From: Planctomycetota bacterium
GTDB taxonomy: Bacteria > Planctomycetota > Phycisphaerae > WQYP01
Assembly: GCA_021785435.1 (NCBI GenBank)
Contig: JAJYFE010000014.1
Location: 1 to 43,479, forward strand
Length of the DNA stretch: 43,479 bases
Direction of reading: 5' to 3'
The notes beneath the pieces are model-generated. The model saw only the letters and a program-made list of their open reading frames with translations, ran no database searches and was not told the origin of the DNA. The number at the start of each line of letters is the position of its first letter. Within the stretch, counting starts at the first letter, position 1. The translations under genes and the position numbers were made by a program. Below are positions 8,701 through 15,928 of the stretch, piece by piece.

Positions 8701-9782
8701 GCAAAGCCGCCGGCCAGCCGGGCCATGGCTTGCTGCATCATTTCTGGGTGATCGCGGGGCTGGTCGGCAACCGTTATGTGGTCGGCGAAAGCGAATGGGG
8801 CCAGTTCTATTTCTATACGCATGACGGCTTTTACGCCGGATCGCTTATGAACAATCCTGCCCAGGCGCCCATGCCGGGGCCGTACAGCTTTGGCAGCGAG
8901 ACCGGATCCGGCTTCGTGCGCTATTACCCCGCCAAGAACCAGGTTTGGGCGTATGTGGAAGGGATGGCCTACAAGGTGCTGGGTTTTGACCATGGGGGGA
9001 TAAAAGGCGCCAGCCGCCAGTGGGGGCAGGTGGTTCTTACCAAGGTATATAGGTCGAAGTGGCAACGCGGCCGGGCGGGTAAGCTGGCCGGCTTGGTGAT
9101 TGAGCCGATGAACGCCGCGTGGAATCAATCGGCCGCGTGGCGGGGGATTCCCGCCCGGCTGATACGCGGCAACGGTCCCGGCACGCCGGGACTGGCCCGG
9201 GTTCAATTGGCCCGCACCCGACAATACCTGTGCGCCCGATTCAAGGTTTGGGATGCCAGGCCGCCGGTGAACGCCGCCCATTCGGCCCGATTGGCCTTTA
9301 ACGGCGGCGACTCGGTGGGGCTTGATCTGGGACCACGGGTAAAAAACCAACGCGGGCCGGTGCGCGGGGACGTGCGGATTCTGGCGGCCATGATCGGCGG
9401 CCAACCGCGCCTGATCGCCTACAAGCCATTCAGTCGTCGCTTCCATCAGCCGGCGAACTATTTCACGCCGGCGGGCGGCCACGTGCATTTCGATTTCGCC
9501 GGATTCATGCCGGGCGGAAAGGTCGTGGAAAAGTCGTGGGCGCACGGCTACATTATGACGCTGGCGCTGCCGCGGAGTTTCCTGGCGACGCCGCTGTTCG
9601 CGGGAACCAGGCTGGCCATGGACTTGGAAGTCAATTTATCGGGCTATACGAATGAAGGGCTCCAGGTGGTGTCGCGTCACTATCTATTCTCGCCGCAGAA
9701 CGGCGTGACCACCATGATTGATGACATTCCCACGGAAGCTCGCCTGAATCCCAAGTGGTGGGGCAAAGCGCGGGTCCGGTGA
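5760..9782 (+). CDS. Large secreted protein with CBM9-like, FlgD-like and NHL propeller regions
   Basis: 1340 residues from ATG 5760. An in-frame GTG at 5805, behind GGGGTGG, is an alternative. Another in-frame ATG at 5379 sits behind a strong AAGAGGAGATTTCC site but would place 127 repeat-encoded residues before the signal peptide. The signal peptide is SVRLSLAAIVAMAWFHAA then PAYA|AD. Next come a CBM9/DOMON-like region (INGSLKGWNLAAADPIW, then DPFWNGDEVELRLV; about residues 45-260), a FlgD-type Ig segment (GPHGRVIRELM, then YWDGRDQWGAPVPVGTYKWG; about 305-360), and an NHL-type propeller (GPRGVCLDSHGNLF, APWDVAVNRAGRIYVTDEG, RPAGIAADFHGAI; about 370-1090). A second CBM9-like segment follows at the end (LCARFKVWD, NGGDSVGLDLG). 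Likely extracellular or periplasmic and perhaps carbohydrate-binding. I see no catalytic motif. Confidence 0.75.
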   Translation: MYLAAARGRRWGGLSVRLSLAAIVAMAWFHAAPAYAADLSNGLMLALPAPHGHGPKINGSLKGWNLAAADPIWMSTQTAKRMNALAALEYTKNALYYGVRVTLPDRKIINTNGPADPFWNGDEVELRLVADRHVAYPVNPVAANVRNNPRVDHLTFWKDSLTGKCYVHVAHGVKFSLGQQTNPPGSAIKIVEHGRHGYTMTARIPWSAMDAPGGVMPFKPGQKMAAIIGVHWGGSTYAANALYRTDPGGFAFMNASSWGQVEFSPTGQMAPRYPTLVEYLSRLKSKSRSNGMPITVLVPRKEQVSINIFGPHGRVIRELMTGAVHKAGPLTVYWDGRDQWGAPVPVGTYKWGAYFSPGVRAKYMGTVGSSGTPPYPTLDGRGGWGGDHGPCIDVAADKTGIYFLWTLGERLPALIKMNSHYVTQWRVGSFSLGGWRSELAVAANGKRVLVACGKSNPVLFRLSARTGQRLSWPRGGVAVSISHAQTVSVPADSTPLRAGFGKGQVGALYQYVYLSGRRKRAGLQPVCTGISANGREVFAPVYSKNQIRVLSTHTGRLLRSLACAGPRGVCLDSHGNLFAVSYVPGQPGKIVEFAHGRGAGRVVVASALAAPWDVAVNRAGRIYVTDEGASQQVKVFAPDGRLLAAWGARGGRPWAGKYVAENYLRPAGIAADFHGAILTAQASLPKVFSLNSAATGKVIRQWFGGTGYWGQVTPGARHPRTVYYQLEPLGLARARVIGRDKIAAPQAYWLLSRAGFHSVGTLQYAYWAQDDVVLARNHQRYFIDDAEPHGIALIRGDQMLPVGHFLDLGKSQPNNPYHRDVIEVWSDANGDHHIQPNEVQILSSVDGKPLPPLAGQDGSMWMSRQGDIYLVTQANRILEIPAERFLSNGAIEWDLAKARYAVARVLRRAGGRLYTGARMGILGVRVNAKGDLYTCVNATVPYYTRAETTAMHHGIGHDNVCNAVKFMKFAPDGRLLWMAGRKAAGQPGHGLLHHFWVIAGLVGNRYVVGESEWGQFYFYTHDGFYAGSLMNNPAQAPMPGPYSFGSETGSGFVRYYPAKNQVWAYVEGMAYKVLGFDHGGIKGASRQWGQVVLTKVYRSKWQRGRAGKLAGLVIEPMNAAWNQSAAWRGIPARLIRGNGPGTPGLARVQLARTRQYLCARFKVWDARPPVNAAHSARLAFNGGDSVGLDLGPRVKNQRGPVRGDVRILAAMIGGQPRLIAYKPFSRRFHQPANYFTPAGGHVHFDFAGFMPGGKVVEKSWAHGYIMTLALPRSFLATPLFAGTRLAMDLEVNLSGYTNEGLQVVSRHYLFSPQNGVTTMIDDIPTEARLNPKWWGKARVR

Positions 9783-10300
9783 AAGGCAAAGGACCACAGC
9801 CACCGATAACTCAGCGCCGCCCCCAGGCCGCAACCAGGGACGATCCACGGATTTCGCGGATTACACGGATTTATGACGGTCGCCGTGGCGGCTAAACCGC
9901 GGCACGAAACCGCTTGATACACGCTAAGGAGCGCTAATAGACGGAAATTCGCCTTAATGAGCGTCCATTAGCGGGTATGAGCGGTTTCGCGTCGCCCCCC
10001 GCGTCGCCCACGGTTTATACGGGGCCGCGCGAAGGAGAATTTGCGCGGGGTGCGAAAACCTTGCGGAGCTGTGATACGGATAACACTGGTGTTCCTGGCC
10101 GTCTTGATCCGTCCATCCGTGAAATCACTGTGATCCGCGGTATGTTAGGTACGAGTTCCGGCCCGTTCCAGCGAATACGAGATGCGGCAAAAACAAAAGT
10201 AAACCGGCCCGCCGGCGGAACGTCTGGCGATTACGCCGGTGGTTCATCGGTTTCAGTTGCGTTGAAACGAGCAAAACCCCTGCTGGCGGATCGTCCCTTT
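9783..10300. repeat. Gene-free spacer with dispersed repeats
   Basis: It contains ACGGATTTCGCGGATTACACGG-like units (about 9845-9872), the composite palindrome copy 2 (9877-9996), a partial GCGCGGGGTGCGAAAACCTT stretch, and further ATCCGTCCATCCGTGAAATC-type units (about 10109-10140). No supported gene is present before the sulfatase relic. Confidence 0.6.
9877..9996 (+). repeat. Composite repeat: GTCGCC hairpin plus 80-nt imperfect palindrome, copy 2
   Basis: GTCGCCGTGGCGGC then TAAACCGCGGCACGAAA is followed by the palindrome (about 9907-9989), matching 5217-5335 at most positions and in the same orientation. Differences such as CGCTAATAC versus CGCTTGATAC fall in both arms. Confidence 0.75.
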
Positions 10301-10426
10301 AACGGGCTTGAGGTTATCGCCGACCAGCATCATGCCGAGTTGATGGGTTGCATGGGCCACGCGCAGGCGCTTAGCCCTCATTTCGACGCCCTTGCCGCCG
10401 GCGCTATGCGTTTCACCAACGCCTAA
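10301..10426 (+). pseudogene. Sulfatase N-terminal remnant
   Basis: The frame ending at the TAA at 10424-10426 reads VIADQHHAELMGCMGH, then SPHFDALAAGAMRFTNA. It matches the start of type I sulfatases (xxxDQHRxDxLGCxGxxxxxTPNxDxLAxxGxRFTNAY). The first metal-binding Asp region is present, but the chain stops exactly where the usual Tyr of FTNAY would be. The catalytic C/S-x-P-x-R segment that should follow about 15-20 residues later is missing. Upstream sequence in this frame is repeat-like and has no signal peptide. I read it as a leftover of a sulfatase gene, 37 bases before the next operon. The short length limits certainty. Confidence 0.55.
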
Positions 10427-10463
10427 TTACCTTTAAGAAAGTCTTCGCGATGGAGAAATAGTC

Positions 10464-11558
10464 GTGGGCGAAACCAAGGATCAAAAACCGGTTCGAATCG
10501 CGGTGGTGGGGCTGGGCCACGGCGGCGAACATCTGGAGCATTATCGCGGCCGCAGGGATGTGGAAGTGGCGGGGTTGTGCGATCGTAGCGCTACCCTGCT
10601 GCAGGAAGCCGGGCGGCGCTATCAGACGCCGCCAGAGGCGCTGTTCACCGATTATGGCCGGATGCTGGCAACCGTTTCGCCCGACGCGGTGTTTGTCATG
10701 ACCCCGCCGGCGCTGCACGCGGCGATGACCATCGAGGCGCTCGCCGCTGGCTGCCATGTGTTCGTGGCTAAATCTTTGTGCCGGAGCGTGCCCGAGGGCG
10801 AGGCGATGTTGCAAGCCCGGCAGCGGGCGGGCCGGCGGGTGGAAGTCGGTTTCCAGATGCATTATGCGCCGGTGTATCAGTATGTACGGGAGCATCTGGC
10901 GGACCCTGAGGTTGGAGAGTTGCGCGGAGCCTGGGTGCAGAAATATTACCCTTCCTATTGGCGTGAACCGGGCCACTGGCAGAACCGCATCGAAACCATG
11001 GGCGGGGCCTTATTGGACTGCTGCATCCATGAAATGGATATCCTGTTGTATCTGCTGCAGCGCCCCTGGCGGCGGGTGTTCGTTTCCGGCCGGCAATTCT
11101 TGGACGGTCCGCCGGAGCGCGACACGCCGGATGCCGTGGTGCTGCTGATGGATATGCGCGATGGTTTGCGCATCACGCTGGATTTTCTGGACAGCCACGC
11201 CTATTGCTACGTGCGGACGGGAATCGTCGGGACGGAGGGCAAATTCGAAATTGAGCATTGGGAGCCGCAGGGCGCCGGCCACGTGCGCTTTCACGCGAAT
11301 TCGCGGAGCGCCAATCCCAAACACATCTATACGCCTCCGCCCGGCGCCAGTACCGGCCATATCGGAATCCGCGAGCAGTCGCTCCATTTTCTGGACGTTT
11401 GCCGGGCCGCCGCGCCGTCCCACAGCACGCTGGAATCGGCTTTGGAAAGCCTGTCCCTGCAAATCGCCGTGGCCAAGGCGCTCCGGGAAGAGCGCTGGGT
11501 GGAGCGCCGCGAAATAACCAGCCGGGAAGATTTCCAGGATAAAGGCATGATCGTATGA
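10464..11558 (+). CDS. Gfo/Idh/MocA family oxidoreductase
   Basis: 364 residues. Start GTG 10464 is placed behind GGAG at 10452-10455, 8 bases away. The N-terminal Rossmann fold reads VRIAVVGLGHGGEHLEHYRG, an NAD(P)-binding GxGxxG variant, followed by PDAVFVMTPPALHAAMTIEAL, typical of the family. The usual EKP loop is here VFVAKSLCRSV: the lysine stays but Glu and Pro are replaced. The C-terminal dimerisation domain includes GGALLDCCIHEMDILLYLL, close to the G-G-x-x-x-D-x-G-x-H-x-x-D signature that carries the catalytic His. Enzymes of this group oxidise or reduce sugars, inositols and similar substrates; the actual substrate cannot be read from sequence. It overlaps the next gene by 4 bp (ATGA), so the two are translationally coupled. 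Confidence 0.85.
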   Translation: MGETKDQKPVRIAVVGLGHGGEHLEHYRGRRDVEVAGLCDRSATLLQEAGRRYQTPPEALFTDYGRMLATVSPDAVFVMTPPALHAAMTIEALAAGCHVFVAKSLCRSVPEGEAMLQARQRAGRRVEVGFQMHYAPVYQYVREHLADPEVGELRGAWVQKYYPSYWREPGHWQNRIETMGGALLDCCIHEMDILLYLLQRPWRRVFVSGRQFLDGPPERDTPDAVVLLMDMRDGLRITLDFLDSHAYCYVRTGIVGTEGKFEIEHWEPQGAGHVRFHANSRSANPKHIYTPPPGASTGHIGIREQSLHFLDVCRAAAPSHSTLESALESLSLQIAVAKALREERWVERREITSREDFQDKGMIV

Positions 11559-13378
11559 GCTGCAATCCCACGACCGTTTCGTTTGTCCCCACGTTCCGTT
11601 TTGCCGCAGCCATGCCGCCGCGGGCGGAGGCGATCTTTCCCACCACCGGCTGGCTGGCCGCGGTGGCCGCGGCCGGTTATACGCACTTATGCCTGCAGAA
11701 TGATCCTTTTTTTCACCCCGAAATGGACCTGCGCGACTGTGGCGAGAACACGTTCCGTCTGCTAAGCCTGTTCGACATGACTGCTGGCCCGCGGCGCCAC
11801 GCGTACCAGCAGTGGCTCAACGCGGTCGATGCCCACGCCGCGCGGCACGGGCTGAAATTGGCTCTGGAGTTGTGGGAGCCGCGGTTGACCCGGCTGGCGC
11901 GGCGGACGTTGCCTGCCCCATGGAAGGGGCCGCAGGGGCCGGGCGGCTGGATGGAGCCGTTGTGCGTGGGTTTTCCACCGGCGCGGCAATACGTGCTGAA
12001 CGGTTTCCAGACGCTGGCGCGGGCCATGCCGCACCTGGAGGCGCTGGTGCTGGGCATCAACGATAACAGCGCGGTGCTGTGCGGTCCCGCTTGTGCCCGG
12101 TGCGGGGCATCCGACGTGCGGCAGCGCCTCGGCGAGTTATACGCCGACATCGAGAAGGCGTGCCGGCAGGTTCGCGCGGACCTGCGGGTCATTGCCTATG
12201 ACTGGATGTGGAACGAGCAACATTATCAGGCGGTCTTCGGGCGGCTCCGCGGCCGTCCGGCGGTTCTGACGCGAATGGAACGGGGGGTTGATCACACCCC
12301 GGCCCCGGAGTATCCGCAGTGGCATGGGGCGGTATTTGATGAGTCCATCGGCTGTGACGGTCTGGGCGCGGATTTCCGCAGATCCCAACGCCTGATGGTT
12401 CAACGGCACGGGGAGGTGCTGGTCATGCCGACGCTGTCCGGCATGTTTGAAAGCTTTCAGTTGCCGTACGTGCCGGCCGTGGGCCAGGTGGCGCGAAAGT
12501 TTGAGCGCATGCGCCGTGAAGCGGTCACGGGCTGGGTAGACTACGATTGCGGCGGGATCCACGAAGGGTTGATGCTGGATCTGGTGCAGGTGGTGCAACA
12601 TGGCCCGCAGGCCAGTGTGGACGAGTGGCTTACCGCTCTGGCCACGCGGCGTTACGGTCCGGGTGCGGCACTGCTTGCGCGGCGAATCTGGGATGGCTTC
12701 GACGCGGCGGCACGCTTATGGCCGGGGCAGCTCGAAATTGAAGGCATCGCCGGATTCTCCGGACGTTTTGGCGTCGCGATGGGTTTGCTGCCGCTGCATC
12801 CCTTTCTGCCGGAACGGCTCGGGGATGGCGCTGAGGCGAAGCGTCCGCATTTTCATTTTGATCCCCACTGCTTCGCCCGGCCGCGGGCCTTAGCGCCGGT
12901 CCGCGGCTTGCTGGCCCAAGTCCGCCAGAGCGTCGCGGAAGTGCCGGCGCTCTTGGAGCAGCTCGCGGCCAGCGCGGCGCTGGAGCGCCGCGGGGCGGTG
13001 GAACTGGATGGCGCCATCGCGCAGCTGGTGCTGCTCAATTGGCGCAGCGTATCCAACTTTCTTGAGTGGGCTGCGGCGCGGCAGGGTGATTCCTCCGTGG
13101 ATATTCCAGCGGTTCTGCGCGACGAGATGGAAACCACCCGCCGTTTCCAGGAGTTGGCGATCCGCCCGGAACTCGGCTACGGCAATATGACCTGGCATCC
13201 CGAACGCTCGGTGGCGATGAGTGTGCCGCAGGCCGCGGCTGATCTGTGGCGGCCGGTTACCATCAACCAATGCGCCGCCTGGGTCAACCAGCCTTGCCCC
13301 GAACCGGTCGGTGACCTGTGGGCGTGGAAGATCGCCCACCTCGAGCGCCAGCTGGCCGCGGCCAGAGGCGCTCCCTGA
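11555..13378 (+). CDS. Putative TIM-barrel glycoside-hydrolase-like protein
   Basis: 607 residues, starting with the ATG of an ATGA overlap with the dehydrogenase gene. No signal peptide is seen, so it should be cytoplasmic. The layout suggests a barrel: GWLAAVAAAGYTHLCLQND, then a segment with KLALELWEP, LEALVLGINDNSAVLCG, and a Cys pair (GPACARCGASDVRQRL), then VIAYDWMWNEQHY and WVDYDCGGIHEGLMLDLVQV. The spacing and the W-x-D/E and D-C-G elements recall GH20/GH67/DUF4838-type proteins, but I cannot place it in one family or name the catalytic acids. The C-terminal third is helical and Ala/Leu rich. Coupling with a Gfo/Idh/MocA enzyme suggests intracellular handling of an unusual sugar or glycoside. 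A non-enzymatic role is possible. Confidence 0.5.
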   Translation: MSCNPTTVSFVPTFRFAAAMPPRAEAIFPTTGWLAAVAAAGYTHLCLQNDPFFHPEMDLRDCGENTFRLLSLFDMTAGPRRHAYQQWLNAVDAHAARHGLKLALELWEPRLTRLARRTLPAPWKGPQGPGGWMEPLCVGFPPARQYVLNGFQTLARAMPHLEALVLGINDNSAVLCGPACARCGASDVRQRLGELYADIEKACRQVRADLRVIAYDWMWNEQHYQAVFGRLRGRPAVLTRMERGVDHTPAPEYPQWHGAVFDESIGCDGLGADFRRSQRLMVQRHGEVLVMPTLSGMFESFQLPYVPAVGQVARKFERMRREAVTGWVDYDCGGIHEGLMLDLVQVVQHGPQASVDEWLTALATRRYGPGAALLARRIWDGFDAAARLWPGQLEIEGIAGFSGRFGVAMGLLPLHPFLPERLGDGAEAKRPHFHFDPHCFARPRALAPVRGLLAQVRQSVAEVPALLEQLAASAALERRGAVELDGAIAQLVLLNWRSVSNFLEWAAARQGDSSVDIPAVLRDEMETTRRFQELAIRPELGYGNMTWHPERSVAMSVPQAAADLWRPVTINQCAAWVNQPCPEPVGDLWAWKIAHLERQLAAARGAP

Positions 13379-13800
13379 GCCCTTCCGCCCTCGCCCTTCA
13401 TCCCGCCATCTTCATGCTTCCACCTTCCGTCTTTGTCCCTCCGCCTTCATCAGTTGGATCAGGCCCTGTTTATCAGCAGGGTAATGGTTCACGGGCCGGG
13501 GGCCAAGTGCGGCCACACCCGTCGCTGCAGTTTAATCGCCCGCGGCGACCTCCGGGCTATGAACCAAGAAACGCGCGTAGCTCATGGCCCGCCCGATGGC
13601 CATCGGGATCAGCGCGGGGCCAGGTTCAGGCCTGTGAACAGTTACGCCGCCGGTTTACCGGCGCTGGGGTGCCGGCACGAACCCGGCGGCGGGGTACAAA
13701 AGAGGGGTCGTGTATTCAGCGCACATACCACCGCCGACAAGTCAGCGGCGATATGGGACCGGGGCAACGCGTCGCAGATAGGAGCGCCGATTTACACCTG
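13379..13800. repeat. Gene-free spacer with reversed polypurine array and hairpins
   Basis: It starts with a polypyrimidine stretch (13379-13455) that is the reverse of the GGATGAAGG array at 1945-1992. A degraded GTCGCC hairpin follows (13525-13550, CAGTTTAATCGCCCGCGGCGACC). GCCGGTTTACCGGC (about 13650-13663) could form a terminator-like stem but has no T run. No gene is supported on either strand. Confidence 0.55.
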
Positions 13801-14685
13801 TTATCCAGGCCGCGCCCGTTTGCCGCTTAAAATCCGTTCGGTCCGGCGGTAAGCGGCTGGCGCGGCGCCCATGAGTTTGGCAAACACCCGGGTAAAGTGG
13901 AATCGATCACTAAAGCCGGTCGCGGAGGCGATCTGTTTGATGTTATAGGGGCTCAACAACAGAAGTTCAGCGGCACGGCTGATCCGGCGCTCGCGGACAT
14001 AACTGGCAGGCGTTTGGCCCATTTGTTGATGAAAGCGCCGAACGAAATGGTCGCGGCTCAGGTAACAGAGGCGGGCCAGAACGGCGTTGTGCAGCGACTG
14101 ATCCAGGTGTGCCTCGATGTGTTGCAAGACCGGCGCCAGACCATGTGCCTGGTGCAGGAAGTCCCGGCAAGCCCTGGCCTGAGCCGGCGTCAAGCGTAAC
14201 CAGGCCCGAGCGACGGCAAGGTAGATTAAGGCTTGGACCTGGCATAACCCAGCCAGCGGATCACCTCCCGTCCGCCAGGGCCGGCGCCGCAAAGCACCCA
14301 GCATCGGCTCGAACCATTGGGTCACGCCGACCTGCAGCGGCGCCTCAAACATCCTCCGCAGGATGATGCCCGGCAGGCCGATGACGTCAAAATGCACATA
14401 GAGAGATTTCAGCCGGCGCTGGTTGTGGCAGCTGAAGCGTACCCACGCCGGTACGAGATGCACGTGGTCCGCCGTCAGTACATAAGGCTGGCCATCCGCC
14501 AGCGAAAGCCAGGCACCACCGCGGTCATTGATATACAGCCGCCAAAAGCTGCTGCGCACGTTTTTGAAATTCCAGTCGGTGTCAATGGGGCGGTAGTCGA
14601 TTTCGTGTGGCTGCAGGTACAGTCCGCGCGGCGGATGCCATCCGCCGGCGTCGTACGTGGCCTGATCCAGAACCTCCGACCGCAT
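13801..14685 (-). CDS. AraC-family transcriptional regulator
   Basis: 294 residues from ATG 14685; an in-frame ATG at 14706 would add 7 residues and cannot be excluded. The N-terminal half is a cupin-like ligand-binding region (LYLQPHEIDYRPIDTDWNFK, VLTADHVHLVPAWVRFSCH). The C-terminal 100 residues form the double helix-turn-helix: HLDQSLHNAVLARLCYLSRD then HFVRRFHQQMGQTPASYVRE, and IKQIASATGFSDRFHFTRVF followed by AKLMGAAPAAYR, a clear AraC/XylS signature. It is transcribed divergently from the URO-D-like gene and so probably controls it and the ferritin-like gene behind it, responding to a small carbohydrate-like ligand. The cupin part lacks a recognisable ligand signature. Confidence 0.85.
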   Translation of the reverse strand: MRSEVLDQATYDAGGWHPPRGLYLQPHEIDYRPIDTDWNFKNVRSSFWRLYINDRGGAWLSLADGQPYVLTADHVHLVPAWVRFSCHNQRRLKSLYVHFDVIGLPGIILRRMFEAPLQVGVTQWFEPMLGALRRRPWRTGGDPLAGLCQVQALIYLAVARAWLRLTPAQARACRDFLHQAHGLAPVLQHIEAHLDQSLHNAVLARLCYLSRDHFVRRFHQQMGQTPASYVRERRISRAAELLLLSPYNIKQIASATGFSDRFHFTRVFAKLMGAAPAAYRRTERILSGKRARPG

Positions 14686-14717
14686 AATAAGACATAGAAT
14701 ACCCATAATTATCCATA

Positions 14718-14732
14718 GCCCCAAACCGGGGC
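14718..14732. promoter_or_regulatory. Inverted repeat in the AraC/URO-D divergent region
   Basis: GCCCCAAACCGGGGC has perfect 5-bp arms around a 5-base centre. It lies midway between the two divergent starts (14685/14706 and 14770). It could be an operator or simply a small hairpin in the leader. AraC proteins more often bind direct repeats, so the assignment is tentative. Confidence 0.3.
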
Positions 14733-14769
14733 GGTAGATACACTGGCGGCGTAAGAAGGGACGGTGAAT

Positions 14770-15906
14770 ATGAAAACTCTGGCCGAGGCCGTTTTGCGGC
14801 CGGATTATCGCGGCGAACGGCTGGCGGTGATGGAGCACCTGTGGGGGCTATCGCGTCACGCCATCGTGCACTTCACAGGGATCGATCCAGTCGCGGAACG
14901 TGGGCGGGTCAACGAGGCGTTCCGCCGCCTGGCCGAAGTTTTTGAAGTGGATCTGGTTTGGGGCGGCGGGCTGCCGGATGACACCTATGAGATTTTCGAC
15001 TGGTCGGATGGTCAGCCGGTGAAGCGGAACCGCCGGGGTGAAACGATGGTGCAATGGGGCATCTTCGGTGCGGCACACCAGGAAGACGGCCGCCACTTCA
15101 CCGAAATACCTAAGCCGGAATCCATCGATGCCGCTCTTGACTTCCAACCGCTCGCCCATTTTCCCCAGACCGTTGAGGAGTACCGGCGGCAGTTCGAACA
15201 GGACTACCAGCGGATGCAGGCCAGTTGCGGCGAAATCTGTCTGCCGCTTCCCCATCACTACACCACCGCGTTTCACTGGGCATTGGCGATTTTCGGCTTT
15301 GAGCTGCTTTGTGAAGCGGGACTGGAAGAAGATCGTTTCGGCTCCCTCATGGAGCGTTTCGTCGAAATCAGTCGGCGCATTACCACGGCTTGGGCGCAAG
15401 TGGGGGGGATTAAAGGATTCATTCTACATGATGATTTGGCGATGGCCGGCGGGCCTGTTTTTTCGCCCGCCTGGTACCGCCGGATGATCTTTCCGCATTA
15501 TCCCTCCATCTTCGAGCCCTTGAAAAAGGCCAATATTCCCGTCATTTTCACCTCCGATGGCGACATTAACGGTTTTGTTGATGATATCTTCGCCGCCGGC
15601 GCCGACGGATTGAATTTTGAACATATGGTGGATTTGTCCCGGCTGGTGCGTGATTACGGCGATAAGATCCTCATCGGGAACATGAACAGCCACACGCTGG
15701 CCGCTGGGCCGCAAGAGGCTATCGAGCACGAAGTGCGCCGCTGCCTGGAAGCCGGCTCCGCGGCGCCGCGCTTCGTGATCAATGTGGGGGGGCAGCTGAC
15801 GCATGATATCCCGGTGGCGCATCTGGAATATTACCTGGCGGTGCGCAAACGACTGAGCGGGCGGTGGCGTGACTTGCGCCGCGCGCGGCTCACGATAACA
15901 ACATAG
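14770..15906 (+). CDS. Uroporphyrinogen decarboxylase (URO-D) superfamily protein
   Basis: 378 residues from ATG 14770, which sits 9 bases behind AAGAAGGG. A GTG at 14764 lies too close to that site. The chain has the URO-D/cobamide-methyltransferase barrel style: HFTGIDPVAERGRVNEAFRR, IKGFILHDDLAMAGGPVFSP, then IPVIFTSDGDINGFVDDIFA, AAGADGLNFEHMVDLSRLV, KILIGNMNSHTLAAGP, and the C-terminal FVINVGGQLTHDIPVAHLEY. True HemE carries a different N-terminal signature around RQAGR, absent here, so a role in heme synthesis is unlikely. Relatives in Planctomycetes are numerous and probably act in demethylation or sugar-linked catabolism, but their chemistry is unproven. It lies 22 bases before the ferritin-like gene. 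Confidence 0.75.
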   Translation: MKTLAEAVLRPDYRGERLAVMEHLWGLSRHAIVHFTGIDPVAERGRVNEAFRRLAEVFEVDLVWGGGLPDDTYEIFDWSDGQPVKRNRRGETMVQWGIFGAAHQEDGRHFTEIPKPESIDAALDFQPLAHFPQTVEEYRRQFEQDYQRMQASCGEICLPLPHHYTTAFHWALAIFGFELLCEAGLEEDRFGSLMERFVEISRRITTAWAQVGGIKGFILHDDLAMAGGPVFSPAWYRRMIFPHYPSIFEPLKKANIPVIFTSDGDINGFVDDIFAAGADGLNFEHMVDLSRLVRDYGDKILIGNMNSHTLAAGPQEAIEHEVRRCLEAGSAAPRFVINVGGQLTHDIPVAHLEYYLAVRKRLSGRWRDLRRARLTITT

Positions 15907-15928
15907 TTCAGTGGAACAGGGCGGTCTT

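Noticed and set aside
7791-9545. Long open frames on the minus strand inside the large secreted protein gene
   Set aside because: They mirror the codon pattern of the + strand gene, which has a signal peptide and recognisable domains. The antisense translations look like Pro/Arg/His-rich shadows.
5217-9996. Composite transposon with the large secreted protein as cargo
   Set aside because: No transposase or recognisable insertion sequence lies in or next to the flanking repeats, so only the direct-repeat arrangement is reported.
9977-10300. Open frame leading into the sulfatase relic as part of a real protein
   Set aside because: The first 108 codons come from repeat DNA (palindrome end, ATCCGT-type units) and show no protein-like pattern or ribosome binding site.
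13433-13852. Open frames between the glycosidase-like gene and the AraC gene
   Set aside because: They cover repeat DNA and the antisense end of the AraC gene, with no family pattern.
14770-15906. HemE (true uroporphyrinogen decarboxylase) for heme synthesis
   Set aside because: The HemE N-terminal signature is absent, no other heme genes are nearby, and it is paired with an AraC regulator and an unknown protein.
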